A stretch of 64,000 bases of DNA from Geosiphon pyriformis (GCA_016748015.1 JAAOMT010000603.1:64021-128020), one strand, 5' to 3'. Shown: positions 10,120 to 21,779, counted from the first letter of the stretch. Notes: generated by a model not told the origin, from the sequence alone. Numbers and translations: made by a program.

Positions 10120-12290
10120 ATTATTGACCCAAATTAATTTGCATCAATTGTGACAAAAAATTGTCAACAATAAACATATGCTGTAGTAATAATAAGAAAT
10201 GGCCTACAGCAACAAAATACTACTATTAACTATGCATTCTTGAATATTGTTACTAGTGGTTTTTGTCATTATTTGCAAATATTTCTTAGCTCAACTGGTA
10301 ACACACATTACTATGATTATGCCATTGACTATAGCATATTATGGGTGTATGGACTATTTCAGTAAGTGAGAAAGCAGAAAGGGGTATGTAATAATGTTAT
10401 TAAAAGCAAAAGAAAGTATTGTCATTATTATTTGTTTTTGGGCAAGAACCAGTCTTAGGTATTTGAAAAGAGGAAGAAGAAGTCACATCTCTCTATATGT
10501 ATCAAAAATGCAATCAGCAACAAGGAGAAACCAAAACTACTTAAGAAAATTGTAACCAGAATTCTTTTAATTAGTCATCGAAAGGATGTGGTATTCAAAT
10601 GCCCACTTTGAAAATGAAGTTATAGGAATTATAAAGATTGTAAGAATAAAACATAACTGAAATAGATTTGACTTTTTATTGTTGAAACCACTCTCTAACA
10701 ACATGGTATTTTATTACTTATTTTTATATTTAACAACTTGTTTGGTGAAACAAGACTTAATGTGAAATAATGTTAACACATGATTTGGAAGATCAAAAGT
10801 AATAGAAAGCTTGATAATAGTATTAACAAATAGATAAGAAGTTATAATTAACATGATTCTAAATGATAATAAGGAATATGAGAAGACATATTTGAGATTG
10901 TGATAACAAGTATTTAGAGCATAGAAAAAGGAACAAAAAGTGTAAGAGTAGAGGAGAGGACTAACTGCTTACTATAAAACTATAATGAAGAGTTGGCTCA
11001 GTATTGAACTGATGCTTTCCTGAGCTAACAGAAAGGCTGTATATATAGCTAAATTACATCAAATTTACATACTATATTAAGACTATTTAAGATACATCAA
11101 TTATTTATATATTTTAATTTAATCAATTCATGCTAAGCTTTATTTAGCATGTTATTTTCTCAGAGCTAGTAATTTTTAGATGATCAGATTTAGATGGCTG
11201 GATCTAGAACATTAATTGTCAATCAATAATACCAATTGTGATTATGATCAACATAATCAGAAGTAGATCAATTGATTACATTTCTTGGTAACTACTTTTA
11301 ACTATTGATCACAGATCTGGAATGTTAGATTGTTCTAATAAGGACATATAAGAATTTTGGAGCATAACAAAATCTGTTGTTATCTGATTACATGTGTAAT
11401 TATTTATTTCTATTGGTGTTTCTTAGTTTGTCAAGATTTCTTTGTATCTAACTTAGTTAAACTGTTGAATTGTGCCATATTTCTTTGTTGTAATTGGATT
11501 GATTGTTGATCATTTATTTTCAGATTGCCAGCTGATTTTGTTGATTAAGTGCAATGATATAGGTCTTTTTCACATGATTTTGATGTTAATTTCCATTGTA
11601 TGTGTTGTAATTTTTGCATTGAAAAGTGTGAAAATCTTCCAGTAACAACATTTTAGATGACTAAAACAACAAGATAAATGGGACAATAAGCCTTGTTTTG
11701 CATGTAGAACAATTTTTCTTGACAAAGAAATGTAGAATAACATTCCTAAACAAGAAAAAATGTGTGATGAAATATATTAGTACACAATTTTAATCAACAA
11801 TTAGATATAAAAAGAGACTCCAATTGACAATGCCTGAAAACAAACACTATGATGTCTAGAAAAATATCCCCATAACAAACATGAGATCTGAAGGATGACA
11901 AGTGTCAAGATCAAAGATGTTTTTTGTAGTAAACTGCTAAAAATTAAGAATAATTTACTTACACTATCCAAATCAGAATATATTTTCACTTTTAACATCT
12001 TTGATAACATTGAAGATAATCCCAAGTACTTTTATGAACACTATCAAAATCTGGCATCTACATAAAAAAAGCAAGAATAGCACTTAAAAAAATTAAACAC
12101 TTAACTATGTAACTATTATTTAATTTTATGTAACTTCTAATATTGTAATAATTGTGATCTTATTTATAATCCACTATTATGCATAATCTACACAATTTTA
12201 GAAAAAAAAAAACCAATTAGCAGCTATAAAATAGAATTGGAATTACCACTTAATTGTAATCCAAATTTCAACAATAATAACAATTCCAGC
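10120..12290 (+). pseudogene. RT2 cysteine-rich module, split by a solo LTR
   Basis: The first half (about 10130-10247) reads LICINCDKKLSTINICCSNNKKW and a damaged tyrosine-cysteine pair. The second half resumes at 11652 with KWDNKPCFAC, then NNIPKQEKMCDEI, TPIDNA and YPHNKHE, and ends in a degraded second cluster near 12120-12180. If 10248-11651 is skipped (solo LTR plus one 4-bp duplication), the frame is restored exactly between CILE and the LKQQDKWDN block. The module has no named family. Several Cys and Trp codons are lost. Confidence 0.7.
10248..11647. repeat. Solo LTR of an unlisted family (1400 bp)
   Basis: The insert begins TGTTACTAGTGG and ends CCAGTAACA, the LTR signature of this window, and interrupts the RT2 cysteine module. 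It has near-identical 4-bp flanks (ATAT at 10244-10247, ACAT at 11648-11651), consistent with a target duplication with one C-to-T change. I see no gag or pol homology and no internal long direct repeat, so a solo LTR left by LTR-LTR recombination fits best. Its sequence does not match the LTRs of RT1-RT6. Confidence 0.75.
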
Positions 12291-12356
12291 TTTGTTTAAT
12301 ATGACAATAACAACAGCAAAGATTCAAATTCTAATTCAAACTCAAAACAATATATC

Positions 12357-13251
12357 ATGCTTTCTGATCTTTCAAAGAAACAAAAACTCAAATGGTTCAG
12401 CAATAATAATAAAAGTATTATGCCAAAACATGTACATAATACTGATGCAGGATTTGATCTTAGATATTTCAAAAAAAATATTATTAAATTGGAACCACAT
12501 TTATGCATCTGTATTAATCTAAAAGTAGTACTGAAAATCTCACCATCTAGAAGTAGTTTAGCAAAAAAAAAAATCAATATAAGAAGAGGAATAATTAACA
12601 CAGAATATGTAAGAAATATTATTACAATACTACAAAATGACTCAAAAAAGGCTTATATTATTAAGCCAAATAAAAAAATAGCACAGACAATATTTTTACT
12701 TTTGGTTAAAATAGCTCAGCTAATATCAGTAAGAAATAGAGAGGAATTAAAAATAACAACAAAAGGAATAAGTGGATTTGAATTCACAAGTAAGATAGAT
12801 ATATTAGTTAATATGGCAGAGAAAAAAGTTATTGACAAGAGAGAAATTATCTCTATCTGTTAATCAATTTTCATTTCACTATATAACCAGTATTTAATAG
12901 TTATAAAAAAAAGTGAAAGATTAACTCCAAATTTTTAAAGTGGAAACCACTATTTGCAAATTAGGAAAGATTGCTATTACTAATCTTTATATACCAACTA
13001 AAAGTCACAAACACATTAAAATTCTCATCTACAATACAATTGGAGACTCCATTGAAATACCAAAGAAAACTACTATTGAATACTTAAGCACTAAAGTTGA
13101 AAACCAACTACCAAGCACTATTTCAGATTTTTTACAACTATGTGGATATATGAATATTACATTACAAACAATATATGGACAAGAAGAATATTATTTGTTT
13201 CAACCAAAACAATTAAAACAAATGAACTTGGGAAACTTAGACCTATTTTAA
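12357..13251 (+). pseudogene. RT2 dUTPase and connector
   Basis: The open segment 12357-12863 encodes a dUTPase-like domain: motif 1 NTDAGFDLRYF, motif 2 SRSSLAKKKI, motif 3 RRGIINTEYVRNI, motif 4 KKIAQTIFLLL and motif 5 KGISGFEFTS. The catalytic Asp of motif 3 (IID in intact copies) is Asn and the glycine after the Tyr box is Arg, so activity should be lost. The connector continues in 12940-13251 (IAITNLYIPTKSHKHIKILIYN, then LKQMNLGNLD) after a stop near 12860. The neighbours are the cysteine module and RT, in the usual order. Confidence 0.8.
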
Positions 13252-13254
13252 TAT

Positions 13255-14035
13255 ATGTAACTCAAAATGTTACTTAACAACTTCACTGACATCTTTGTTA
13301 ATGAAAACAAATTTGGCAGGATTGATATTATACAGCATTAGATCAAGATTAGAGATATAATGCCAATTAAACAAAGAACATACAGAGTACCACTAGCAAG
13401 CCATGAAATTATTCAACAAAAAATCAACCAGATATTAGACAATAGGTTAATTTAACTATTAATGAGTTCATAGTTATTACCAATAATACTAGTCTAAAAC
13501 AAAAATAAAAAAATCTGCTTTTGTGTGGATTATAGAAAATTCAATAGTGTTACTTATGGATATAGCTATCCAACTCTATGAATACAAAAATTATTTGATG
13601 CTTTTGAAGAAAAAAAATGGTTCTCCACATTAGATTTAGATAATGGTTACTGACAAGTAGCTATGAATTCAGCCAATAAAAAAAAAACTGCATTTACTAC
13701 TAGAGAGAGAAATTTCAAATTTGATGTCATGCCATTTGGCTTGATAAATATGCCAGCTATTTTTTAATGGCTGATAGAAATTGTTTATACTGGACTACTA
13801 TGAAAATCAGTAGTAATATACTTAGATAATACCAATGTGTTTTCAAAAACATTTAATAATTATCTTTATCATCTCCAACAAATGTTTGAAAGATTAAGAA
13901 GAGCTAAATTGAAACTGAATGCAAACAAGTGCTTTTTTGGCAAAACAGAACTGAAATTTTTAAGACATGTTATAAGCAAAGATGGAATCAAAATAAATCC
14001 AAACAAGATAAAGATCATTAAAAACTTTTTAGTAC
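13255..14035 (+). pseudogene. RT2 reverse transcriptase, first part (interrupted by RT3)
   Basis: This is a Ty3-type RT with many stops. Seen are GRIDIIQH, KICFCVDYRKFNSV, WFSTLDLDNGY, KTAFTTRERNFKFDVMPFGL and the active-site region VVIYLDNTNVFSKTF near 13810-13850, where YLDD is YLDN. LKFLRHVISKDGIKINPNKIKI then leads to NFLV, where the reading is cut at 14035. The continuation VPTNFTEL starts at 34099 after RT3, with GTAC duplicated (14032-14035 and 34099-34102). This gives a precise pre-insertion reading frame. Confidence 0.85.
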
Positions 14036-15008
14036 TGTTACCGGAGGTTTTTGGTCTCTTTTCTTGAATGTTGTTAATGTTAATTTGCTGTGAATTCATG
14101 TTTTCAGGAAGTAGTTGGACCTCCAGTAACTGAATTTATTTTCAAATTATCTCTTATAATTTGAACTGCTGGGCTTATAAGTGGAATGACCAATTCTTTG
14201 TCAGTTATTTTATGTAGTTATGTTGTAGTAAATGTCAACTCTTTCCCAGGAATTGCTTGTCTGAAAGCTCACTAAAAATGTGTAGTTACTTTGCTGTAAA
14301 AGTCAACTCTTCTACAGGAATCTTGTCTGTAGGCTACCCTAATAATTATGATAAGAAAAGAAAGAAAAATAAAAAAAATGTAAAAAAAATAGGAATTTTA
14401 TCAAGGAAAACGTTTTCTATCCAAGTCTGGAGTTACTAATAGTTTATTGAAATTGGTAGCTAATCAATTTCAAAATGTTAATTGTGTTAAGGGAATTTCA
14501 AGTATAATAATCAAAGAATTTAGTTTTCGAATATTTAATTTTTTATTTAATATGTGTAAAAAGTGATTTGTTTTAATTAAAATATCTAAAATAGGATACT
14601 ATGGTAAGATACTATGAGAAGATATATTTTTTTAAAGAAAGAAACTCTTCTTTTATACAACTTGTTGTAATACTAATCTTTGAACTTGCACTTTTTTTTT
14701 TGCTATAATTTAGGTGAACTAAAGATACATTTCGGCAAATTACAAGTTATTTCACTAAACTATTGATTATTTCGGCCAATTTTCATTAATTTTGGCGAAT
14801 TTTGACTATGTTAAATGGTTCAAAATATTGTGTAATTTGATCATCTTAATTTCTAGAGTACAAATCAGATTATTGATTAAGTAATGATATTTGATAATTT
14901 GATTAAATAATAAGTGATAATTGAAATAATAATAATATATGCTAATTAATAATAGGAATTATGAGGGTAATTTCGTGTTAATTAATAGCTAGAATTTTAC
15001 TGGTAACA
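14036..15008 (-). repeat. RT3 3' LTR (973 bp)
   Basis: The segment begins TGTTACCGGAGG and ends TGGTAACA on the plus strand and pairs with 33126-34098 of equal length. It includes five tandem 20-base units near 14710-14809 within U3. A polypurine tract abuts it at 15009. Confidence 0.93.
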
Positions 15009-15024
15009 TAATCTCCTTCTCAAG
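15009..15024 (-). promoter_or_regulatory. RT3 polypurine tract
   Basis: In minus sense a purine-rich run (GAGAAGGAGATTA) directly precedes the 3' LTR. This is the expected plus-strand primer site of a Ty3 element. Confidence 0.65.
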
Positions 15025-15334
15025 ACTGAGCTCTATTGAAGTTCAAGTACTATCTGTAATGTTAAGATAGTGGTCCAAGATAATTGAAGTAATCTGGTCT
15101 GAAAATTGTTGAAATTTCAGTTCTGTAAGCTTTCTAATATATTGAATCTTCATTGGGTGAAGTATTGGATTTTGTAGGACGTTTTCACAAGTGTTGAATA
15201 AATCATAGAGTCTAAATGCTGCTCTAAGTTTGTAGTAAGTGTTTGTTGATCCAGCTGTTGTCTTAAATTCATTGTGAATTTGTTTTTGTATAGTCTCAGG
15301 AGTAATGTTGGTTGCTTTAAGTTCTAGTTTTCGT
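15009..15334 (-). pseudogene. RT3 ORF3, C-terminal part (split by RT4)
   Basis: This is the C-terminal portion of the env-position ORF, homologous to the intact RT4 ORF3: TTAGSTNTYYKLRAAFRLYDLF, then CENVLQNPILHPMKIQYI and FSDQITSIILD. A Trp codon is replaced by a stop in STWTS. The coding sequence continues a few codons into the 3' LTR, as in RT4. The N-terminal part lies at 25132-25510, and the frame joins when RT4 and one TCGT copy are removed. Confidence 0.75.
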
Positions 15335-16305
15335 TGTTACTGGAGGTTTTTGGTCCCTTCTTAGCTCTTGTATGTTTGTTGTAATGCTATTAATTTGTGA
15401 CTATAAGAAGTGTTTGAACTTCCGATAACTGAATTTTTATCCTTTCGAATTATCTTTTATAATTCAAATTGCTGGGCCTATAGTAGAATGACCAATTCTG
15501 TGCCAGTTACTTATATAATTACGTTGTAGTAAATGTCAACTCTTTTCCAGGAATTGCTTGTTTGGAAGCTCACTAAAAATGTGTAGTTACTTTGTTGTGA
15601 AAGTCAACTTTTTTACAGGAATCTTATCTGTAGGCTACCCTAATGATTATGATAATAGAAAGAAGAAAAATAAAAAAAATGTAAAAGAAATAGGATTTTA
15701 TTAAGGGAAATGTTTTCTATCCAGGCCTGGAGTCATTAACAGTTTACTGAAATTGGTAGCTAATCAATTTTGAAATGTTAGTTGGGTTTTGGAAATTTTC
15801 CAAGTACAATAATTAAAGAATTTGGTTTTTTCAAATTATTTGATATTTATTTCTTTTTGTGTATATAGGAACGGTTTTAAGAGATAAATCTAAAGTAAGA
15901 TATATTTTTTTAAAGAGAAAAGCTCTTCTTTTATACAACTTGTTGTAACACTATTTTATGAATTTGAACTTTGCTCTTTTCTACAATTTCGCTGAACTAA
16001 AGATACATTTTAGCAAACTACAAGTTATTTCTGTGAACTATTAAATATTTTGGTGAACTATTAATTATTTTGGGAAATTTCTACAAATTTTGGTAAACTC
16101 TTAAATGTTACATAGTTCGGGGTATTGCATGATTGATTATTGCAATTAGATTACATTTATGTTATGTACAAATTGGGTTATTAATTAAATGATAATTTCG
16201 GATATTTTGCTAAATGTAATAAGTGATAATTTGAAATACTAATTAATAATAAGAATTATAAGGGTAATTTCAGCTAAGCAATATCTCTAATTTTGTCTGG
16301 TAACA
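15335..16305 (-). repeat. RT4 3' LTR (971 bp)
   Basis: The segment begins TGTTACTGGAGG and ends CTGGTAACA, and matches 24158-25131. Six 20-base tandem units lie near 15987-16105. Its inner end overlaps the last codons of ORF3. Confidence 0.93.
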
Positions 16306-16993
16306 TAACCTCTTCCTTAAAACTGAGCTTCATTGAAGTCCAAGTACTGTCTGTAATTTCCAGATAGTAATCCAAGATTATTAAAGAAATTTGGTCTGAA
16401 AATCTTTGAAATTCCAGTTCTGTGAGCTTTCCAATGTATTGAATCTTCAAGGGTTGTAAAATTGGGTTTTGTAAAACGTTTTCACAGGTGTAAAATAGGT
16501 CATAAAGTCTAAGAGCAGCTTTTAGTTTATAATGACTGTTTGTAGGTCCAGCTGTTGTCTTGAATTTATTGTGGAGTTGTTTCCAAATAGCTTTTTTTGT
16601 GAGGTTTGCTGCTGTAAGCTCCCATTTTTGTTTGTGGGGTGTTTTTCCAATGTAGAAATATTTATATATTAGAGTATAGTCATAGTTTTCTTCATTAAGA
16701 CACAATTGAAGTTTTTGTTGAATAGTGGCATTTGGTGGAATATTAATAGGAGTGAGCATTAAGTTTTCTCTTAAAGCAAGCTTTAAAAGTTCTGGCAGGT
16801 GAATTCCAGAATAATTTCTTGTGTTCTTCTTATACAGGTAATATTTTTGTAAATTTGGGGCTAAATTTGTAACTACTTCTGTTTGGATATAATTAATGTG
16901 GTTTCCAGTAACAGTAATAGATAATTCGGATATTGTTTTTAAGGCTAACATTAGTTTTTGGGATAATTGTTGAATGTTTTGAAAAATAGTCAT
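16274..16993 (-). CDS. RT4 ORF3, env-position protein of unknown function
   Basis: This is an open ORF of 239 codons with an ATG start, separated from integrase by about 120 bases and in the place where retroviruses carry env. I do not recognise the family. It shows no signal peptide, no clear transmembrane helix and no zinc motif. It is rich in aromatic and helical segments, for example KYFYIGKTPHKQKWEL, TTAGPTNSHYKLKAALRLYDLF and SDQISLIILDYYLEITDSTW. The last 10 codons run into the 3' LTR and across the PPT. A homologue lies at the same place in RT3, and a shorter, diverged ORF occupies this place in RT2, RT5 and RT6. It is the best-preserved gene of RT4. Confidence 0.8.
   Translation of the reverse strand: MTIFQNIQQLSQKLMLALKTISELSITVTGNHINYIQTEVVTNLAPNLQKYYLYKKNTRNYSGIHLPELLKLALRENLMLTPINIPPNATIQQKLQLCLNEENYDYTLIYKYFYIGKTPHKQKWELTAANLTKKAIWKQLHNKFKTTAGPTNSHYKLKAALRLYDLFYTCENVLQNPILQPLKIQYIGKLTELEFQRFSDQISLIILDYYLEITDSTWTSMKLSFKEEVMLPDKIRDIA
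16306..16322 (-). promoter_or_regulatory. RT4 polypurine tract
   Basis: In minus sense AAGGAAGAGGTTA lies directly against the 3' LTR. Its position and purine content fit a PPT. It lies inside the ORF3 coding sequence. Confidence 0.65.
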
Positions 16994-17116
16994 TATAAAA
17001 GATTTGAAAATAAAAGAAAATTATTTTTGGTGTATGGGTTTTTATGTTATTTTTGCTTTGTTTTTTGTGAGATTGTTTCTAAATTATAAGGAGATAACTA
17101 TAATAATAAATTTAAG

Positions 17117-18502
17117 TTAATTGTTCAAGTTGGAAGGTTGTTCAATGACAACTATTGGTTCTAAATTTTGGGGAATATCTTCGAAATTGATTAAAAGGGA
17201 ATGTGTACCAATTTGTGGAATTAATAGTTCAGGATTGTTTCTGGAATTATAGTATTTCAAACAATCTCTATGTGCAACTTTTGCTAAGATTTTGTTATTA
17301 AGTCTTAGCTTATATGATTTGTTGCCTAGGATTTCATGGATAAAAAATGGTCCATTCCATTTATTTTCAAATTTTCCACTCCATTGTTTTTCAGCTTTAG
17401 TTCTGTGTAAGAGAACTTTGTTTCCGATTTTAAATTCATTGGTAGCTGGAGGCAATTTGTCATCATGCCATTCTTTTTGTTGAGCTTAGGAGTGTTTAAT
17501 ATGAGTGGTTGCTATTCGTTATTTTTCTTCCAACATGCTAAGCAAAGTGTAGGCTCTTCATTATAGTGTTTCCTGAAAGTTGTCTTTATTAATTGGTTGT
17601 ACTAGATATGTTTCTATTGTGAAACTAATTGGTAACATTGCTGTCTTTTTGTAGGTTAAATCAAATAGTGTGTGTTTTGTGATATCTTGTTTTAGTGTTC
17701 TATATACTAGTAACACTGATGGAATAAAAATATCTCATTCTTGCTCAAAATTGGTTGAGACTTTGGCTAATAATTCACACAGTGTCCTATTGAAATGTTC
17801 TACAAGTCCATTTGTTTGTGGATGGTAGGACAAAGATAATGGTCACTTGACATTAAATTGTTTACAAATTTCCTAGACTAAATTGTTCATAAAATGTGTT
17901 TCTTGATCAGATAAAAGTTTTATTGGACATCTATGTCTACAAATAATGTCTTCGTAGATAAAGTTTGCTACTGATTTTGTATCTGCTTGTTGAATGGCTC
18001 TGGCTTTAGGCCATTTGGTGAGATAGTCTACAGCTACTGCAATATAATGGTTTCCTTGGTTTGTGATAGGTAGTGGTTCGACTAAATCAATACCAACTTG
18101 GTCAAAAAGCTGTCTAACTTTGATTGGGTTTAAAAGTTCTATAGGGTGAGTTCCTTCTCTTTTTTGACAACTATTACAAGACTTAACATATTTATGAATG
18201 TTTTTTCTCATTCGAGGCCAAAAGTAATATTTTAGTGTTCTCTGGGTGATGCTGTTTTTTCCTAGGTGTGCTGATGAAGAGTCTGAGTGCATGTTATATA
18301 AAATGGTTTTTTTTTCATGTTCTTGTATTAATCTGAGTGAATTTTCTGGGTTTCTGAAGTTTAGATAATAAATCATGTTGTTGTGTAAGAGGTATTGTTT
18401 GGCTTGTTGTTGTAACTGATGTTTTTCATCTGGGAACCAATCTGTTGGGATTGTTAATGTTTCCAAATATTGTTTAAGATTGTTGTAGTTTTCGGGGTTC
18501 AT
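17117..18502 (-). pseudogene. RT4 integrase
   Basis: Integrase with all three parts. The HHCC zinc region is MHSDSSSAHLGK with CNSC. The catalytic core carries GIDLVEPLP, LLSDQETHF and NGLVEHFNRTLCE (the D, D and E residues all present). The C-terminal domain is EFKIGNKVLLHRTKAEKQWSGK followed by WNGPFFIHEI. The first 209 codons (17873-18502) and the last 112 (17117-17455) are open, but stops separate them (after NNLV, in VKxPL, and a double stop near 17570). The catalytic triad is kept, unlike RT5. The protein ends with VVIEQPSNLNN just before ORF3. Confidence 0.88.
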
Positions 18503-18539
18503 TGTTTGTCATTCTTTTTTTTTTGTTGCTGTTAATTCA

Positions 18540-20040
18540 AATGGGTGTTGGTTTTGTGTTCTAATTTTGCCTCATTCTTGAGAGACAATCAACATTGGTG
18601 TGAAGTTTTCCTGGTTTATGGTGTATAATGTATTGGTAGTTGGCTAAAAATTCTGTCCATCAGATTTGTTTGGCATTCAGCTGAGTATTTTTGTTTTGAA
18701 GCCATTTGAGTCCAATATTATCAGTAATAATATCGAATTTTTTTGGCCAGAGATAAAGATTGAAATGATGTAGGGCCCAAATTACAGCTGCTGTTTTCAA
18801 TTCAGTAGCAGGATAATTCTTTTTGGCTGGTTTTAATGTTCTGCTGGCATAAGCAATTACTTGCTCATTTCCATAATCATCTAATTGTGACAAAATGGCA
18901 CCAAAAGCAGTGTAAAAAGCATCTGTGGCTAGTTAAAATTGGTTACTAAAATCTGAGTAGGCAAGAATTGGAACTGTTGTCAGCTTTTTCTTGAGAATTT
19001 CAAAAGCTTTTTGGTGTTCAGTAGTCCATTTATATTCAATGTTTTTGGTGGTAAGCTAGTTGAGAGGTTTTGCAATTTCTGAGAATCTTTTGATAAACTT
19101 CTGATAGTAGGATGCTAATCTGATGAATCCTCTTAGTTCTGTGATATTTCGAGAAGTTTTGAAATTTTTGACAATACTTATTTTTCCTGGATTAGGTTTG
19201 ATTCTATCTTTACTAACAATGTGACCAAGAAAGACCAAACTTGTTTTTCCAAAGTAGCATTTTTTAATGTTCAGTTTCAATCCTGCTTTCCGTAATCATT
19301 GAAAAACTTTTTGCAGATGTTTTAAGTGTAATTCAAAAGATGGTAAATAAATATCAGTATCATTAAGATAGACAACTACTGATTTCCAAAGGAGACTTTT
19401 GTAAACAACATCCATGAGTCTTTGGAATGTTGCTAATACATTGCATAATCCAAAAGGCATTACGTTGAACTTATAATTTCCTTCTTGAGTGGTAAATGCT
19501 GTTTTGGGCAATCTTTGGGATTCATGACAACTTTCTAGTATTCACTCTCTAGATCTAATGTCAAAAAGTATTTGAACTTCTCAAGGACATCTAACATGTC
19601 ATCAATTCGGGGAAAAGGGTAGACATCTCTAATGATGACACTGTTGAGTTGTCAATAATCAACACAAAATCATATCTTTCCATTTTTCTTTTTAACTAAG
19701 ACCACAGGTAAAGCCCATGGACTCATTGATAGTTGAATAAGCCCATTGTTAAGCATCTATTGCACTTCTTTTTGAATAAATTGGTGACTTTCTGGAGCAA
19801 CTCAGTAGGTTTGTTGTTGCCTTGGTTTGGCATCTCCTGTATAGATTTGGTGTTGAACCAAATCGGTTCTTCCCAAGTCATTGTTGTTTTCGGCAAAGAT
19901 ATCGGCAAATTCTGCAATTAGTTCTTTGAGCTGGTTCTGTTGTTGTGGTTTAAGTTGTCCTATGTTGATTTGAGATAGTTTTTCCATGACAACATAGTAG
20001 TTTTCAAAGCTGGGGTTTGGACTGATTTTTGGTAGTGAAT
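18540..20040 (-). pseudogene. RT4 reverse transcriptase and RNase H
   Basis: The RT starts near KLSQINIGQLKPQQQ (about 19987) and includes GRTDLVQHQI, SPWALPVVLVKKKNGKI, TLDLESEY, TAFTTQEGNYKFNVMPFGL and VVVYLNDTDIYL. The active site is YLND, with the first Asp changed to Asn, so it should be inactive. RNase H follows: LATDAFYTAFGAILSQ, ATELKTAAVIW (the catalytic Glu kept) and IITDNIGLKWL. Stops lie near 19800, 19690 and 19560, and one shift of frame occurs near 19511, because 18660-19511 is offset from flanking segments. NVDCLSRM marks the end before integrase. Confidence 0.88.
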
Positions 20041-20935
20041 GTCTAATAATCTCTGAGAAATTGAGAACTGTCTGGGGTAGTTCTTGTTAAAAGATATTAC
20101 TGTGAATGACTCCAATCTCTAAGTTATTTAATAAAACTATGGAATAATTATTGGAATTGTAAAAAGTAACTCGGACTTTCTTTGTTTCTTCTGGAATATA
20201 AATGTTTGGAATCAAGATATTATATTCCAAGCAGATTTGTTCATTGGACTCAAAAATTTGTTGTGTGGTCATTGGCTTTGAGCAGGTGTAGATTTCCAGA
20301 TGTTCTTCAAAGGGTGAAATAGTAATTGGTTATAGAAGTTGTAGAATCTGGTAAGATTCATTTTGTTCATTAAAAGCTATGTTTACTGGAACTGTAAATC
20401 ATCCAATTGAACCAAAACTTTTGGTTTCTCTTTCACTTTTTCCCAATTGTTCTCTTTGACTGACTAATTGTAAACCCAAAATGTTGATTAAGAGTAAAGA
20501 AATAGCTTGAGCAATTTTTTTAGCATGTTCAATCTGAAAAGATTTATTGGTTTCATTTTGTAACATGATTGTAATGTTTTCTGTATATCCAACATCTATG
20601 ATTCCTCTTCTAACATTGATTCCTTTGCTCGTCAATAATAATTATGAAGCAATTTGGACTATTGCTCCTAGTGGGATTTTGAGGGCAATTTTGAGGTTGA
20701 TCTTGGTAAGGGAATTTGGTTAAAGAACCAAAGTGTCTTTTCCTGGATATTATAGATTGTATCCAGCATCAATTTCATGTGCTTTTTCAGGCTTTATTCC
20801 TTGTCCATTGTTGTTGAAGTATTTGAGCTGTAAAGCAGGCTGACTTTTGATAAGATAGACAGGTGTCATTTCAATTTCTTCTGTTGCTTTAGGTTCACCA
20901 AATTCAATTTCATATTCATCACTTTCACTGAGTAA
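20041..20935 (-). pseudogene. RT4 dUTPase and connector
   Basis: dUTPase domain with motif 1 EIDAGYNL, motif 2 AS-stop-LLLTSKGI, motif 3 RRGIIDVGYTENI (catalytic Asp and Tyr kept), motif 4 KKIAQAISLLL and a degraded motif 5 (KSFGSIG). Stops occur after motif 1, before LTKINLKI, in motif 2 (as in RT1) and after motif 5. The connector is open at 20087-20272 (YNILIPNIYIPEETKKVRV) and then leads to RT. The stop in motif 2 again sits where the family has Arg or Lys. Confidence 0.83.
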
Positions 20936-20939
20936 TGGA

Positions 20940-21706
20940 ATACTAAGGGCATAACATTCAAGACACCATTGTTCATCACAAGGCATTATGTATTCTTCAC
21001 ATAATTTAATGTTCATTTGCTCTAATCATTGAATTTAAGCTTCTTGGGTTGGGTAGGTGTGACTTGCAATTTGGTGGTAGACTTCTACTTTATCTTTGTA
21101 ATCAAATCCAGCTAATTTCATGGTGTATTCAATGTATTTTGCTTCCTTCATTTGACAGACATTTTCTTTGGTAACTCCATTAATTAATGCCATTGCTAGG
21201 TCGAAAATCATCTCAGCATCATGAGGGTAGTGATAAAGTTTGTTGAGAGCACTGTTGTATGCTGCATCAAAAGGTGTTTCTCTTTTGACTTTTTCTAAAA
21301 TTGATAAAGCATATTGGCAGGTTTGATTGCAGACTCCTCCTCTCATTGCTACATCAATCCAATTGCATTCTTCTGGTAGCATATCTCCACAAGTCAAACA
21401 AGAGGTGTTGTCCCATTTTCCACTTCTTTTTATTATATGGCCCCATCATTCTCTGTAGCAAGCCTTGCAGTAATAACAAGTATGATTTTTATATTTTTCT
21501 TTAGGTGAAATGCAGACTCCCATTGATGAAAGTTTTTTGTTATAATCTCTGCATTTAAGTAGAATGTAGAGTGATTGTTTTTGTGGTTCTGATGTAAAAT
21601 ATCTAACTTTCTTCCATTCTCTTAATTCTTCAAAGATTTCTTGTTCTGTTTCTTCAGCCCAATTGGATATTGATCCAAGAGCCATGTAGGTTTCAGTGAG
21701 TGGCAT
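20940..21706 (-). pseudogene. RT4 cysteine-rich module
   Basis: Module with CxxY (CRDYNKKLSSMG), YYCKAC, a stop after CYRE, then DNTSCLTCGDMLPEECNW, RGGVCNQTCQY, TPFDAAYNSALNKLYHYPHD, a long helical spacer and the second cluster LCEEYIMPCDEQWCLEC near 20955-21010. The order and spacing equal those in RT1, RT3, RT5 and RT6. Two cysteines of the ancestral set are Tyr or Glu here. It is directly joined in frame to the dUTPase. No database family is claimed. Confidence 0.72.
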
Positions 21707-21779
21707 TTTTTTTTCTTCTTCAAATTCAAGTACTGGGGCTTTCTCTGATTGTTTGTTGAATGTACCACAAGTAGCGGGT

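Larger units (their letters stand above)
7982..14035 (+). mobile_element. RT2: Ty3/gypsy element, left part (5'-truncated)
   Basis: This plus-strand member of the RT5/RT6 family holds gag, protease, cysteine module, dUTPase, connector and the first half of RT. It breaks at 14035, where RT3 is inserted, and resumes at 34099. Gag homology begins at about 7982, directly after the old LTR. No 5' LTR of its own family is visible, so the 5' end has been lost or replaced. The sequence is much more AT-rich and stop-ridden than RT5/RT6, which fits greater age. Confidence 0.85.

Noticed and set aside
9953-10153. 66-codon plus ORF in RT2
   Set aside because: It spans a Lys/Asn-rich linker between protease and cysteine module, with no domain of its own; treated as part of the degraded polyprotein.
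16274-16993. ORF3 considered as a retroviral-type envelope
   Set aside because: No signal peptide, cleavage site or transmembrane helix can be seen; only the position resembles env.
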